Of a DNA stretch of 64,000 nucleotides, positions 24,203-33,358 are shown piece by piece. This DNA comes from Streptomyces sp. B3I8 (GTDB lineage: Bacteria > Actinomycetota > Actinomycetes > Streptomycetales > Streptomycetaceae). The notes under the pieces were generated by a model. The model was not told the origin of the DNA and searched no databases. It worked only from the letters and a program-made list of their open reading frames with translations. The stretch is from NCBI RefSeq assembly GCF_030816915.1, contig NZ_JAUSYN010000002.1, positions 7,391,501 to 7,455,500 of the forward strand, in the 5' to 3' direction. The translations under genes were made by a program, and so were the position numbers. The stretch's first letter is position 1. Each line of letters starts with the position of its first letter.

Positions 24203-26305
24203 ATGTCATACGCACTGGGCATCGACGTCGGTGGCACGTTCACCGACGCGGTCGCCTCCGACGGCGCCGGCCGGATCGTGTCGGCCAAGACACCGACGAC
24301 GCCGCCGCACCGTGAGGTCGGTGTCATGCGCGCGATCGAGGACATCGCGGGCGAGCTGGGCATCGACGTCGGCGAACTGCTCTCGCGGACCGACTACATC
24401 GCCCACGGCACGACCGCCTCGATCAACGCCCTGGTCCAGGGCCAGGTGGCCGACGTGGGGCTCATCGCCACGAAGGGACACCGCGACGCCATCTACATCA
24501 TGAACGCCGAGGGCCGCACCCTCGGCCGGTCGGCCCACGAGATCCAGGACACCCTCCGGCAGCGCAAACCCGCACCGCTGATCCCGAAGTACCGGGCCCT
24601 CGAAGTCACCGAGCGCGTCGACCACGCCGGGAAGATCCTGGTCCCCCTCGACGAGGACGAGGTCCGCGAGGTCACGCGGTCCCTCGTCGACCAGGGCGTC
24701 GAGGCGATCGCGGTCTGCCTGCTGTGGTCGTTCAAGAACGACGCGCACGAACAACGCGTCCGCGAGCTGATCCACGAGATCGCCCCGGACCTGTACGTCA
24801 CCCTCTCGTCCGAGGTCAGCCCGCGCATCCGCGAGTTCGCGAGAACCTCCACCACGATCATGAACGCCCAGGTGGGCCCGCGGCTGCGCACCTATCTCCT
24901 GCCGCTGCAGAAGCAGTTGGAGGAGGGCGGCCTCAAGGGGCCCCTGCTGGTCATGCAGAGCGAGGGCGGCACCATCACCGCCGACCGCGCACCGGAACAC
25001 GCCATCACCACGGTCGGTTCCGTCCTGTCCGGCGGCGTCATCGGCGGCATGCGCCTGGCCGGGCAACTGGGGCATCGCAACGTCATCACCACCGACGTCG
25101 GCGGCACCACCTTCCTCGCCGGGCTCATCGTCGACGGAGAGCCGGTCATGGCACCGGGCTCCGTCGTCAACCAGTTCCCCATCAACGCGGCGACCATCCA
25201 CGTGCACACCATCGGCTCCGGCGGCGGGGCACTCGCCTCGGTGGACGCCGGCGGGAACCTGCGCCTGGGTCCGCGAAGCGCCGAGGCCGTCCCCGGCCCC
25301 GCCTGCTACGGCAACGGGGGCACCCACCCGACGAACACCGACGCCAACCTGGTCCTCGGCATCCTCAGCCCGCACGGTCTGCTCGGCGGCCGGAAACCGC
25401 TGCGAATGGACCTGGCACGGGAGGCGATCCGCACCCACGTGGCCGAGCCGCTCGGCCTCACCGTGGAAGAAGCCGCCGTCGCCATCCACGAGGTGCAGAA
25501 CGCCCAGGCGGGCGACCTGCTGCGCCGGGCCGTCGTGCAGGCCGGCTACGACCCCCGCGACTTCGTCGTCTACGCCTTCGGCGGTGCCGGGCCCGCCCAC
25601 TGCGCCGGCTACTGCCAGGATCTCGGGGTCAGCGAGGTCGTCGTCCCCCTCGGCCCCGTCGCCTCCGCCTTCTCGGCCTACGGACTCGCCGCCTCGGACG
25701 TCATCATGAGCGCCGAACTCTCCGACCCCTCCTCCTTCCCGGTCGACCACACGGTCCTCGAAGCGCACTACGCCCGTCTCGAAGCCGATCTGTGGCGCGC
25801 GCTCGACCGGCAGCAGGTGACGTTCCAGGACGTCACGCTGCAACGGGAGATCGACCTGCGCTACTCGATGCAGGTCACCGAACTCTCGACGGCCGTACCG
25901 GACACCGAGTTCACCGAGCACACCGGTGCCGAGATTCTCCGGCGCTTCGAGGAGCGCTACGAACGCGTCAACGGCAGCGGCGCCGGCTACCGCGAGGCCG
26001 GTGTGCAGGCGATCACCTACCGCGTGCGGGCCAAGGCCGGTCTCGGCTTCCCCGTGACACTGCCGGTCGCGCCCGTGGCCGACGGCCCCGACCCGGCCGA
26101 GGCCCTCCTCGGGGAACGCGACGTCTGCCTCGACTCACGGACCGGCTATGTGCCCACCCCCGTCTACGACTACGCCCGGCTCCGGGCCGGCCACGAGCTC
26201 GTCGGACCGGCGATCGTCGATGTCCCGACCACGGTGGTCGTGGTCCCCGCCGGGGTCACCGGCCGCGTCGACCACCTCGGCAACCTCGTGCTGCGCTACC
26301 AGTGA
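24203..26305 (+). CDS. Hydantoinase A/oxoprolinase-family subunit (ketone-carboxylase type)
   Basis: 700 residues of the HyuA superfamily. The ATPase-fold start ALGIDVGGTFTDAVASD and HGTTASINALVQG are followed by TTDVGGTTFLAGLIVDG and FGGAGPAHCAGYCQDLGVSE. The family includes N-methylhydantoinase, 5-oxoprolinase and the ATP-dependent acetone and acetophenone carboxylases. The ATG follows AGGAGA. It forms a complex with the HyuB-type subunit 11 bp downstream. The partner's acetone-carboxylase-gamma-like tail favours a ketone carboxylase over a hydantoinase. The specific substrate is inference. Confidence 0.88.
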   Translation: MSYALGIDVGGTFTDAVASDGAGRIVSAKTPTTPPHREVGVMRAIEDIAGELGIDVGELLSRTDYIAHGTTASINALVQGQVADVGLIATKGHRDAIYIMNAEGRTLGRSAHEIQDTLRQRKPAPLIPKYRALEVTERVDHAGKILVPLDEDEVREVTRSLVDQGVEAIAVCLLWSFKNDAHEQRVRELIHEIAPDLYVTLSSEVSPRIREFARTSTTIMNAQVGPRLRTYLLPLQKQLEEGGLKGPLLVMQSEGGTITADRAPEHAITTVGSVLSGGVIGGMRLAGQLGHRNVITTDVGGTTFLAGLIVDGEPVMAPGSVVNQFPINAATIHVHTIGSGGGALASVDAGGNLRLGPRSAEAVPGPACYGNGGTHPTNTDANLVLGILSPHGLLGGRKPLRMDLAREAIRTHVAEPLGLTVEEAAVAIHEVQNAQAGDLLRRAVVQAGYDPRDFVVYAFGGAGPAHCAGYCQDLGVSEVVVPLGPVASAFSAYGLAASDVIMSAELSDPSSFPVDHTVLEAHYARLEADLWRALDRQQVTFQDVTLQREIDLRYSMQVTELSTAVPDTEFTEHTGAEILRRFEERYERVNGSGAGYREAGVQAITYRVRAKAGLGFPVTLPVAPVADGPDPAEALLGERDVCLDSRTGYVPTPVYDYARLRAGHELVGPAIVDVPTTVVVVPAGVTGRVDHLGNLVLRYQ

Positions 26306-26316
26306 GGACAGCTCCC

Positions 26317-28641
26317 ATGACATCCCAGATCCCCGGGGCGGACGAGTACACCAGCCGCCCCCTGCCCCGCGAGGAACTGCTGCGGCAGATCTCGCCCGGT
26401 CTTCCCTTGCACCAGATCGACGACGAGACGGCCGACCGCGTCGACGCACTGACCTACGAGGTGGTGCGGCACCGGCTGTGGGCCATCACTCAGGAGATGG
26501 GCGAGACGCTGCGCCGGATGTCGGGCTCGCACGTCGTCACCGAGTCCAACGACTTCAACTTCTCCATCTGCGACGAACTCGGCGAACAGGTCCAGGTCGG
26601 CGCCTACAACGTGGGCCTCATCGGCTCGATGGACCTGGCCGTCGTCTGGACGCTGCGCAAGCGCAGCGACAACCCGGGGATCGAAGAGGGCGACATGTTC
26701 CTCTGCAACGACCCGTGGATCGGCGGCGGACTGCACCAGAACGACGCCGCGATCCTCGCCCCGGTCTTCCACGACGGCAAGCTCTTCGGCTGGACGACGG
26801 CCATCGCCCACCAGGTCGACCTCGGCGGCCCGCGGCCCGGCTCGTTCAGCCCCTCGGCCCAGGACGTCTTCGGCGAAGCCGTCCCCACGCCGCCGATCAA
26901 GGTCGTCCGGGGCGGGGTGCTGCAACGCGACGTCGCCGACGCGTGGGTCCGCAGGTCGCGCCTTCCCCATCTGGTGGGCCTCGACCTGCGCGCCAAGATC
27001 GCCGCGAACAAGAACGCCGCCGAACAGATCCTGCGGCTCATCACCAAGTACGGTGCCGACACCGTCAAGGCCGTGATGCGCCGGATGATGGACGACGCCG
27101 AACGCCGGCTGCGGGCCAAGCTGGAAACCCTGCCCGACGGGACGTGGAGCGCCGTCGGCTACCAGGAGCAGTCGGGGACAGGCGACCGCGGCCTGCACGC
27201 CATCAAGGTCACGATGACCAAGGAGGCCGACCGGCTCGTCTTCGACTTCCGCGGAACCGCCGAGCAGACCGGCGTCATCAACTGCCCCTACCCGGGCCTG
27301 CGGGCCGGCATCGTCTTCACGATGCTGCCCCTCCTGGCCGGCGACATCCCCTGGGCGGCGGGCGGGTTGATGCGCTGCTTCGAGATCGTCACCGACGAGA
27401 ACACGATCACCAACGCCTCCTTCCCCGCGGCCGTGGGCAAGGGCCCCTTCGGGCCTGCCTGGGGATCGGGCAACCTCGTCGCCGAGGTGCTCGCCAGGAT
27501 GCTGGACGCCGAACCCGACCACCGCGCCGACGTGCAGTCCATCTGCAACGGCACCACCGACCTCTGCGTGGTCTCCGGCGTCGACGTCCGCGGCGGCGCG
27601 CACAAAGGTTTCGTGTCCCCCGTCTTCGACGTCATGGCCGGCGGCTACGGGGCCCAGGTGCACCACGACGGCGTCGACACCGGCGGCCGGCTCATCATCC
27701 CCTCCGCCCGGGCCCCCGACGTGGAGATGACCGAGTACCTCTACCCCCTCGTCGCCCTGTGGCGGCGTGAGCAGACCGACTCCGGCGGCCCGGGCCGGCA
27801 GCGCGGCGGGATGAGCGGCTCGGTCTGCTACGTGCAGCACCCGGACCAGACGGGCACGATGTCGCTGGTCGTCTCGGGCACCGGCAAGGTCGCCAACCAG
27901 AACGTCGGACTGGCCGGCGGCTACCCGGGCAACTCGCAGCTCGACCTCGTGGTGCGCGGCATCGACGTGCCCCGGCTCGCCGGGGCGACGGCGATCCCCG
28001 CGGACCTCGACGGGCTCGGCGGGGAGATCGAGGTACTGCCCTGCGAGGGGGAGTCCACCCTCGGCGCCGGTGACGCGCTCTACCTGCACTGGCAGGCCGG
28101 CGGCGGCTACGGCGACCCGCTGCTGCGCGAGCCCGACAGCGTCCGCGAGGACGTGCTGATGGTGCGCGTGTCGGCGGACGCCGCGCGGGACGTCTACGGT
28201 GTCGTACTGCGCGAGGACGGCACGGTGGACCCGACGGCGTCCGGTGAGCTCCGCCGGAAAATGCGCCACCGTCGCGCCGCCGGCGCCGGACTGGCCGACA
28301 CCCGCCTCAAGCCGCTGGGCACCCATGACCTCGGCGACGCCCGCAGGCTCGACGACAACCTCGCCGTCCGGGAGTCCGCCGGCGGCGGGACGGTGGTGTG
28401 CGTCCACTGCGCCACCGAGATCGGCCCGCCGGCCGACGGCGCGTACGTCCGGTCGCTGGCCCGTCTCGACTCGGCGCCGACGGAGGCCGGGCCGCACATC
28501 TGGCACGACCCGTCGGAGTACGTCGACGCGGAGGTCGTCTTCCGGCAGCTCTGCTGTCCCGGCTGCCTGACCGCGGTCAACTCCCGTGTCGTGCCCGTCG
28601 ACCACCCCCTCCCGGCCGACCACTACAAGGGCTGGGCGTGA
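26317..28641 (+). CDS. Hydantoinase B-family subunit fused to an acetone-carboxylase-gamma-like zinc domain
   Basis: 774 residues. The first ~580 form a HyuB/oxoprolinase beta subunit (FNFSICDELGEQVQVGAYNV, then GDMFLCNDPWIGGGLHQND and GGPGRQRGGMSGSV). The last ~80 carry two Cys clusters, CVHC near 695-698 and CCPGC near 746-750. The surrounding FRQLCCPGCLTAVNSRVVP resembles the zinc-binding gamma subunit of acetone carboxylase. In this family the subunits carboxylate ketones with ATP and bicarbonate. The fusion replaces a separate gamma gene. Sits between the HyuA-type gene and an aldehyde dehydrogenase, probably in one operon. Confidence 0.87.
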   Translation: MTSQIPGADEYTSRPLPREELLRQISPGLPLHQIDDETADRVDALTYEVVRHRLWAITQEMGETLRRMSGSHVVTESNDFNFSICDELGEQVQVGAYNVGLIGSMDLAVVWTLRKRSDNPGIEEGDMFLCNDPWIGGGLHQNDAAILAPVFHDGKLFGWTTAIAHQVDLGGPRPGSFSPSAQDVFGEAVPTPPIKVVRGGVLQRDVADAWVRRSRLPHLVGLDLRAKIAANKNAAEQILRLITKYGADTVKAVMRRMMDDAERRLRAKLETLPDGTWSAVGYQEQSGTGDRGLHAIKVTMTKEADRLVFDFRGTAEQTGVINCPYPGLRAGIVFTMLPLLAGDIPWAAGGLMRCFEIVTDENTITNASFPAAVGKGPFGPAWGSGNLVAEVLARMLDAEPDHRADVQSICNGTTDLCVVSGVDVRGGAHKGFVSPVFDVMAGGYGAQVHHDGVDTGGRLIIPSARAPDVEMTEYLYPLVALWRREQTDSGGPGRQRGGMSGSVCYVQHPDQTGTMSLVVSGTGKVANQNVGLAGGYPGNSQLDLVVRGIDVPRLAGATAIPADLDGLGGEIEVLPCEGESTLGAGDALYLHWQAGGGYGDPLLREPDSVREDVLMVRVSADAARDVYGVVLREDGTVDPTASGELRRKMRHRRAAGAGLADTRLKPLGTHDLGDARRLDDNLAVRESAGGGTVVCVHCATEIGPPADGAYVRSLARLDSAPTEAGPHIWHDPSEYVDAEVVFRQLCCPGCLTAVNSRVVPVDHPLPADHYKGWA

Positions 28642-28663
28642 ACCGCCCGTCGAAGGAGACGCC

Positions 28664-30103
28664 ATGAATCCGCACCACGATGCGCTCTTCATCGGCGGCC
28701 GGTGGGTGACCCCCGCATCCGGCGAGCGCATCACGGTCCTCGGCGCGAGCACCGAGGAGATCCTCGGCAGCGTCCCGGCGGGCACGGAGAAGGACATGGA
28801 CGCGGCCGTGGCCGCCGCCCGGGCCGCCTTCGACGATCCGGACGGATGGGCCCACTGGGAGCCGGCGCGGCGGGCGGAAGCCCTGCACCGCCTCGCCGAC
28901 GCACTCGAACGGCGGGTCAAGGACATCACCCACCTCGTCAGCGCCCAGAACGGCATGACGATCGGACTCTCCGAACAGGTCGAGGGCGCGCTCCCGGGCG
29001 TCCTGCTGCGCTACTACGCCGACCTCGTCCGCGACGAGCCGGGCGAGAGCGTCCGCGACGGCATGCTCGGCGCGCCCGTCCATGTCCGCCGGGAACCCCT
29101 CGGCGTGGTGGCGGCGATCGTGCCGTGGAACGCACCGCAGCTCCTGTCCGCGACGAAGTACGCGCCCGGCCTGGCCGCGGGGTGCACCTTTGTGCTGAAG
29201 CCGTCGCCGGAGACCGTGCTCGACTCGGTGCTCTTCGCGGAGGCGGTCGAGGAGGCGGGGCTGCCGCCGGGCGTCGTCAATGTCGTGCCGGCGGGCCGCG
29301 AGGCCGGCGCGTACCTCGTCTCCCACCCCGATGTCGACAAGGTGGCCTTCACCGGTTCCACAGCGGCGGGCCGGCGGATCGCCGCGACCTGCGGCGCCCT
29401 GCTGCGTCCGGTCACGCTGGAGCTCGGGGGCAAGTCGGCCGCCGTCATCCTCGACGACGTCGACCTCGCGACGGCGATGTCCGAACCGTTCGTCCGGGCC
29501 ACGCTCCTGGCGAACGGTCAGGCATGCTTCGCCAGCACCCGCATCCTGGCGCCGCGGAGCCGGTACGACGAGGTCGTGGACGCGGTGGCCTCCCTGGTCG
29601 GCGGCCTCACCGTCGGCGATCCCCTGGACCCCACCACGCAGGTCGGGCCGATGGCGAGCGCGCGTCAGCGCGACCGGGTCGAGGGGTACATCGAGAAGGG
29701 CAGGTCGGAAGGCGCCCGGCTGGTCGTCGGCGGCACCCGGCCGAGCCTCGAGAAGGGCTACTACGTCACGCCCACCGTGTTCGCCGACGTGGACAACACC
29801 CAGGTCATCGCCCGTGAGGAGATCTTCGGTCCGGTACTGGCCGTCATTCCGTACACCGACGAGGACGACGCCGTGCGCCTCGCGAACGACTCGGAGTACG
29901 GCCTCGGCGGCACCGTGTGGACGGACGACGACGAACGCGCCCTGCGCGTCGCCCGTCGTATGCACACCGGGACGGTCGGGCTGAACCACTACACGGTCGA
30001 CCCGGCGGCGCCGTTCGGCGGGGTCAAGGCGAGCGGGCTGGGCCGGGAGTTCGGGCCGGAGGCGGTGTTCAACTACCAGCAGGTGAAGTCGATCTACCGG
30101 TGA
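28664..30103 (+). CDS. NAD(P)-dependent aldehyde dehydrogenase
   Basis: 479 residues with all ALDH signatures: the Asn in VPWNAPQL, the Glu in LELGGKSA and the catalytic Cys in GQACFAST. PTVFADVD and EEIFGPVLAV lie further on, and the C-terminal NHYTVDPAAPFGGVKASG gives the substrate-proximal loop. It oxidises an aldehyde to an acid (family knowledge). ATG 28664 follows AAGGAG, 22 bp after the HyuB stop. Within this cluster it probably acts on an aromatic or semialdehyde intermediate. Confidence 0.9.
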   Translation: MNPHHDALFIGGRWVTPASGERITVLGASTEEILGSVPAGTEKDMDAAVAAARAAFDDPDGWAHWEPARRAEALHRLADALERRVKDITHLVSAQNGMTIGLSEQVEGALPGVLLRYYADLVRDEPGESVRDGMLGAPVHVRREPLGVVAAIVPWNAPQLLSATKYAPGLAAGCTFVLKPSPETVLDSVLFAEAVEEAGLPPGVVNVVPAGREAGAYLVSHPDVDKVAFTGSTAAGRRIAATCGALLRPVTLELGGKSAAVILDDVDLATAMSEPFVRATLLANGQACFASTRILAPRSRYDEVVDAVASLVGGLTVGDPLDPTTQVGPMASARQRDRVEGYIEKGRSEGARLVVGGTRPSLEKGYYVTPTVFADVDNTQVIAREEIFGPVLAVIPYTDEDDAVRLANDSEYGLGGTVWTDDDERALRVARRMHTGTVGLNHYTVDPAAPFGGVKASGLGREFGPEAVFNYQQVKSIYR

Positions 30104-30222
30104 CGACCACGACGGGAACGGCGGGCTCGCCCCGTCGTGCCCGGATGCCGTCGGCGCTCCCGGTCGTCGCGGGCTGTTCCGCGGTGACCGGGAGCCGTGT
30201 TCTCGCGGATCGCGTTGTGCAA

Positions 30223-30267
30223 GGTAGAACGTTCGGTCTTGACAGGGGTCGGCGGAGTCGCCATGCT
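30223..30267 (+). promoter_or_regulatory. TetR-type box and promoter for the DUF308-like gene (site 1)
   Basis: GGTAGAACGTTCGGTCTTGA followed by C and A. TTGACA at 30239-30244, 17 bases, then CATGCT at 30262-30267. Confidence 0.7.
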
Positions 30268-30274
30268 GGACCAA

Positions 30275-30295
30275 GGTAGAACGTTCGGTATCAAC
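30275..30295 (+). promoter_or_regulatory. TetR-type box (site 2) after the promoter
   Basis: AGAACGTTCGGTATCAAC. Its centre is 52 bp from site 1, placing it just downstream of the predicted transcription start. The remainder of 30104-30415 holds no gene. Confidence 0.65.
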
Positions 30296-30415
30296 ACCGG
30301 CGGTTCTCATGGCCCGTTCCGCGGCCGCCTCCCGGAGCCGGACGGACGTGCCACCCGCTGAATCGCACCTGTGGCCTCGCCACAGCCCCGAGAACACAAC
30401 CCCGAAAGGATCATC

Positions 30416-30973
30416 GTGACCACCGTTGACACTCCCGCCGCCGGAAGCATCGCTCCGGCTCTGCGCCGGCTGTACTTCGTGCGGTTCGCCTTCGCCGTCG
30501 TCTGGGCGGCCCTGGTGTTCGCCACCAAGTCCGAACTCGGCGCGTTCGGCGTCGCCCTGGTCGTCGTCTACCCGCTCTTCGACGTCGCCGCAGCGGTGTG
30601 GGACGCCCGCTCGTCCGACACCAACGAGCAGGTCCGCAGCCTCCAGGTGAACATGGCCATCAGCCTCGTCGCCGCCGTGGGCCTCGCCGTCGCCGGCGCC
30701 TCCGGTGTGCCGGCGGTCCTGCGGGTGTGGGGAGCCTGGGCGATCGTCTCGGGAGTCGTCCAGCTCATCGTCGGCGTCGGGCGCCGCGCGATGGGGGGCC
30801 AGTGGCCGATGATCCTCAGCGGCGGCATCTCCGTACTGGCCGGCGGCAACTTCGTGGCGAGCGCCTCCGGGTCGGACCCGAAGCTCAGCGGTGTGGCCGG
30901 CTACGCCGTTCTCGGCGGCATCTTCTTCCTCGTCTCGGCGCTGCGTCTCGGCCGCTCCCGCAAGGAAGGCTGA
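30416..30973 (+). CDS. DUF308/HdeD-like membrane protein, paralogue 1
   Basis: 185 residues with about five or six hydrophobic segments (FVRFAFAVVWAALVFAT, then GVALVVVYPLFDVAAAV and ILSGGISVLAGGNFVASAS). Very similar to the protein at 47174-47755, and both sit behind paired TetR-type boxes. HdeD-type proteins are poorly understood membrane proteins linked to acid or envelope stress. The GTG at 30416 follows GAAAGGA. Its stop precedes the flavoprotein start by one base, so the two are probably co-expressed. Assignment to DUF308 is by topology and pattern, not by search. Confidence 0.7.
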   Translation: MTTVDTPAAGSIAPALRRLYFVRFAFAVVWAALVFATKSELGAFGVALVVVYPLFDVAAAVWDARSSDTNEQVRSLQVNMAISLVAAVGLAVAGASGVPAVLRVWGAWAIVSGVVQLIVGVGRRAMGGQWPMILSGGISVLAGGNFVASASGSDPKLSGVAGYAVLGGIFFLVSALRLGRSRKEG

Positions 30974-30974
30974 C

Positions 30975-32414
30975 ATGAGCACCCACACCTACGACGTCGT
31001 CGTCATCGGCGCGGGCCCGGTCGGGGAGAACGTCGCCGACCGGGTGGCACAGGGCGGCCTGAGCGCGGCCGTCGTCGAGCGCGAACTGGTCGGGGGCGAG
31101 TGCTCATACTGGGCCTGCATGCCGACCAAGGCCCTGCTGCGCGGCGGGGCCGCGCTCCGCGCGGCCCGCCAGGTGCCCGGCGCCCGCGAGGCGGTGACCG
31201 GCGACCTCGACGTGGTCGCCGTGCTGCGGCGCCGCGACTCCTTGGCCTCGCACTGGAAGGACGACGGGCAGGCGGCGTGGCTCGAACAGGTGGGCGTCCC
31301 GCTGTACCGCGGACACGGGAGGATCAGCTCCGCCCGGGTCGTCGAGGTGACCGGCGAGGACGGCACCACGACCACACTGAACGCGCGCTGCGCGGTCGTC
31401 GTCGCGACCGGGAGCGGCGCCCTGGTCCCGGACGTCGAGGGGCTGCGCCGGGCCCGTCCCTGGACCAGCCGCGAAGCGGCCGCGACGAGTGCGGTGCCCG
31501 GACGGCTCGCCGTCATCGGCGGTGGCGTGGTCGCCTCGGAGATGGCCACCGCGTTCGCCGCGCTGGGCGCCTCGGTGACGGTGCTGGCGCGGGACGGGGT
31601 GCTCCCGTCGGCGGAGCCGTTCGCCGGCGAGCACGTCGTCGAGTCGCTGCGGGAGAGCGGTGTGTCGGTCCGCCTCGGCGCCGAGGCCGTCTCGGTGAAG
31701 CGGGCCGACGACGGGACGGTGTCCCTCACGCTCACCGACGGTGAGCAGGTGGAGGCCGACGAAGTGCTCGTCGCGGTCGGCCGCACGCCGAACACGCGGG
31801 ACATCGGCCTGGACACGGTCGGACTGACACCCGGTGCCTGGCTCACCGTCGACGACACCCTGCGGGTGACCGGGGAGGACGGCACACCGCTCGACGGCGG
31901 GTGGCTGTACGCCGCCGGAGACGTCAACCGCCGCGTGCTGCTGACTCATCAGGGCAAGTATCAGGCCCGCGCCGTGGGCGACGTCATCGTGGCCCGGGCG
32001 AAGGACGAACCGGTCGAGCGGGGTCGGTGGGGCCGGCACGTGGCCACCTCCGACGAGCGCGCCGTACCGCAGGTGGTCTTCACCGACCCCGAGGTCGCGT
32101 CCGTCGGGCTGACGGCCGCCGCCGCCGAGGCCGCCGGGCTGCGCATCCGGGTCGTCGACCACGACCTGGCCGCCCTCGCCGGCTCCTCCCTGCACGCGGA
32201 GGGATATCACGGCCGGGCGCGGATGGTCGTCGACGAGGACCGCAAGGTGATCGTCGGATTCACCCTGGTCGGCCCGGACGTGGCGGAACTGCTGCACGCG
32301 GCGACCATCGCGGTGGTGGGGGAGGTGCCGCTGGACCGGCTGTGGCACGCGGTTCCGGCGTTCCCCACGGTCAGCGAGGTGTGGCTGCGGCTGCTGGAGG
32401 CCTACGGCCGATGA
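30975..32414 (+). CDS. FAD/NAD(P) disulfide-reductase-family flavoprotein
   Basis: 479 residues of the lipoamide dehydrogenase/mercuric reductase family. FAD motif GAGPVGENVAD. Redox pair Cys43 and Cys48 in GGECSYWACMPTK. NAD motif IGGGVVASEMATAFAALGAS, second FAD motif YAAGDVNRR, and a dimerisation domain. Lipoamide dehydrogenases carry a catalytic His in HPTxSE near the end. Here the motif reads FPTVSE, so that His is Phe and a standard dihydrolipoamide role is unlikely. It may reduce quinones, metals or another disulfide. It follows the DUF308-like gene after one base and ends at a terminator. Confidence 0.87.
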   Translation: MSTHTYDVVVIGAGPVGENVADRVAQGGLSAAVVERELVGGECSYWACMPTKALLRGGAALRAARQVPGAREAVTGDLDVVAVLRRRDSLASHWKDDGQAAWLEQVGVPLYRGHGRISSARVVEVTGEDGTTTTLNARCAVVVATGSGALVPDVEGLRRARPWTSREAAATSAVPGRLAVIGGGVVASEMATAFAALGASVTVLARDGVLPSAEPFAGEHVVESLRESGVSVRLGAEAVSVKRADDGTVSLTLTDGEQVEADEVLVAVGRTPNTRDIGLDTVGLTPGAWLTVDDTLRVTGEDGTPLDGGWLYAAGDVNRRVLLTHQGKYQARAVGDVIVARAKDEPVERGRWGRHVATSDERAVPQVVFTDPEVASVGLTAAAAEAAGLRIRVVDHDLAALAGSSLHAEGYHGRARMVVDEDRKVIVGFTLVGPDVAELLHAATIAVVGEVPLDRLWHAVPAFPTVSEVWLRLLEAYGR

Positions 32415-32425
32415 CCCGCGCGGCG

Positions 32426-32455
32426 CCCCCTGCTCCCGTGCGGGCAGGGGGTTTT
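32426..32455 (+). terminator. Rho-independent terminator after the flavoprotein gene
   Basis: CCCCCTGC and GCAGGGGG (32426-32433 and 32444-32451) form a stem followed by TTTT. It separates the upstream operon from the one starting at 32530. Confidence 0.75.
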
Positions 32456-32494
32456 CGCGGCGCTTGACAGCAGGTGCGAGTGCCGCACAGACTT

Positions 32495-32515
32495 GTATAG
32501 TGAGCGCTACATACA
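32495..32515. promoter_or_regulatory. Catabolic operator, copy 2
   Basis: AGTGAGCGCTACATACA preceded by GTAT. It matches 21574-21594 at 19 of 21 bases. TATAGT at 32496-32501 (after TTG) looks like an extended -10. Confidence 0.7.
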
Positions 32516-32529
32516 GAGAGGGGGCCGAC

Positions 32530-33354
32530 ATGACGAACACGGCGGACACGGTGGACGTCGGGGACACCCGGCTGGCCTTCACCGACGTCGGCTCGGGCAG
32601 TCCGGTCGTCTGGCTGCACGGCTCGGGCCCGGGCGCGACGGGCATGAGCAACTTCGGGGGCAACCTGGCGGCTTTCCAGGACCACCGCAACATCGTGCTG
32701 GACCTCCCCGGCTGGGGGAACTCCCCGCGGCCCGCCCCGGACGAACCGCTGATCTTCCACGCGGCGGAGCGGGTGCGCCGGGCGATGACGGCGCTGGGGA
32801 TCGAGCGCGCCCACCTGGTGGGCAACTCCTACGGTGGCGCCGTCGCGATGCGCCTCGCGACGCGCCACCCCGACCTCGTGGACCGGCTGGTCCTCATGGC
32901 CCCGGGCGGGGTCCTCCCGGCGGACGCGCCGCCGTGGCCCGTCGGCCTCGACCGGCTCTTCGCCTACATGGCCGCCCAGAAGCCGTCGCGCGAGGCGATG
33001 GCCGAGTTCGTACGGCTGATGGTGTACGACGAGACGCTGGCGACCGAAGCCCTCATCGACGAGCGGTACGAGGCGAGCCTGCGCGCCCACCCGGAGCTGC
33101 CGATCCCGCCGAACTTCGGGGATCTGACCCCCGACCTGCCGCTCATCGCCGCCCCCACCCTGCTCGTCTGGGGGCGCGAGGACCAGACCGTCCCGCTCAC
33201 CTGGGCTTCCACGCTCCTCGCGGGCATCCCCGACGCGGAGCTCCGCGTCCTTCCCCACTGCCGGCACTGGGTGCAGTACGAGCGCGCACCGGAGTTCAAC
33301 CACATCGTCCGAGAGTTCCTGCAGGGCGGCGCGGCCGCCGCGGCGGAGGGATGA
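32530..33354 (+). CDS. Meta-cleavage product (C-C bond) hydrolase
   Basis: 274 residues, a canonical MhpC/BphD/HsaD-type alpha/beta hydrolase. Oxyanion motif HGSGPGATGMSNF, nucleophile Ser in GNSYGG, Asp in WGREDQTVP and His in CRHWVQYE. It cleaves 2-hydroxy-6-oxo-dienoates produced by extradiol dioxygenases, releasing 2-hydroxypenta-2,4-dienoate and an acid. The ATG at 32530 is nine bases after GAGAGGGGG. The dioxygenase follows four bases later. Confidence 0.9.
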   Translation: MTNTADTVDVGDTRLAFTDVGSGSPVVWLHGSGPGATGMSNFGGNLAAFQDHRNIVLDLPGWGNSPRPAPDEPLIFHAAERVRRAMTALGIERAHLVGNSYGGAVAMRLATRHPDLVDRLVLMAPGGVLPADAPPWPVGLDRLFAYMAAQKPSREAMAEFVRLMVYDETLATEALIDERYEASLRAHPELPIPPNFGDLTPDLPLIAAPTLLVWGREDQTVPLTWASTLLAGIPDAELRVLPHCRHWVQYERAPEFNHIVREFLQGGAAAAAEG

Positions 33355-33358
33355 GACC

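Noticed and set aside
24203..28641. Naming the pair N-methylhydantoinase hyuA/hyuB
   Set aside because: Family names come from first members. The fused gamma-like zinc domain and the aromatic context fit a ketone carboxylase at least as well, so no gene symbol was given.
26296..28956. An 886-residue minus-strand frame over the HyuB gene
   Set aside because: Low-complexity shadow of the plus-strand hydantoinase B frame; no start signal or domain.
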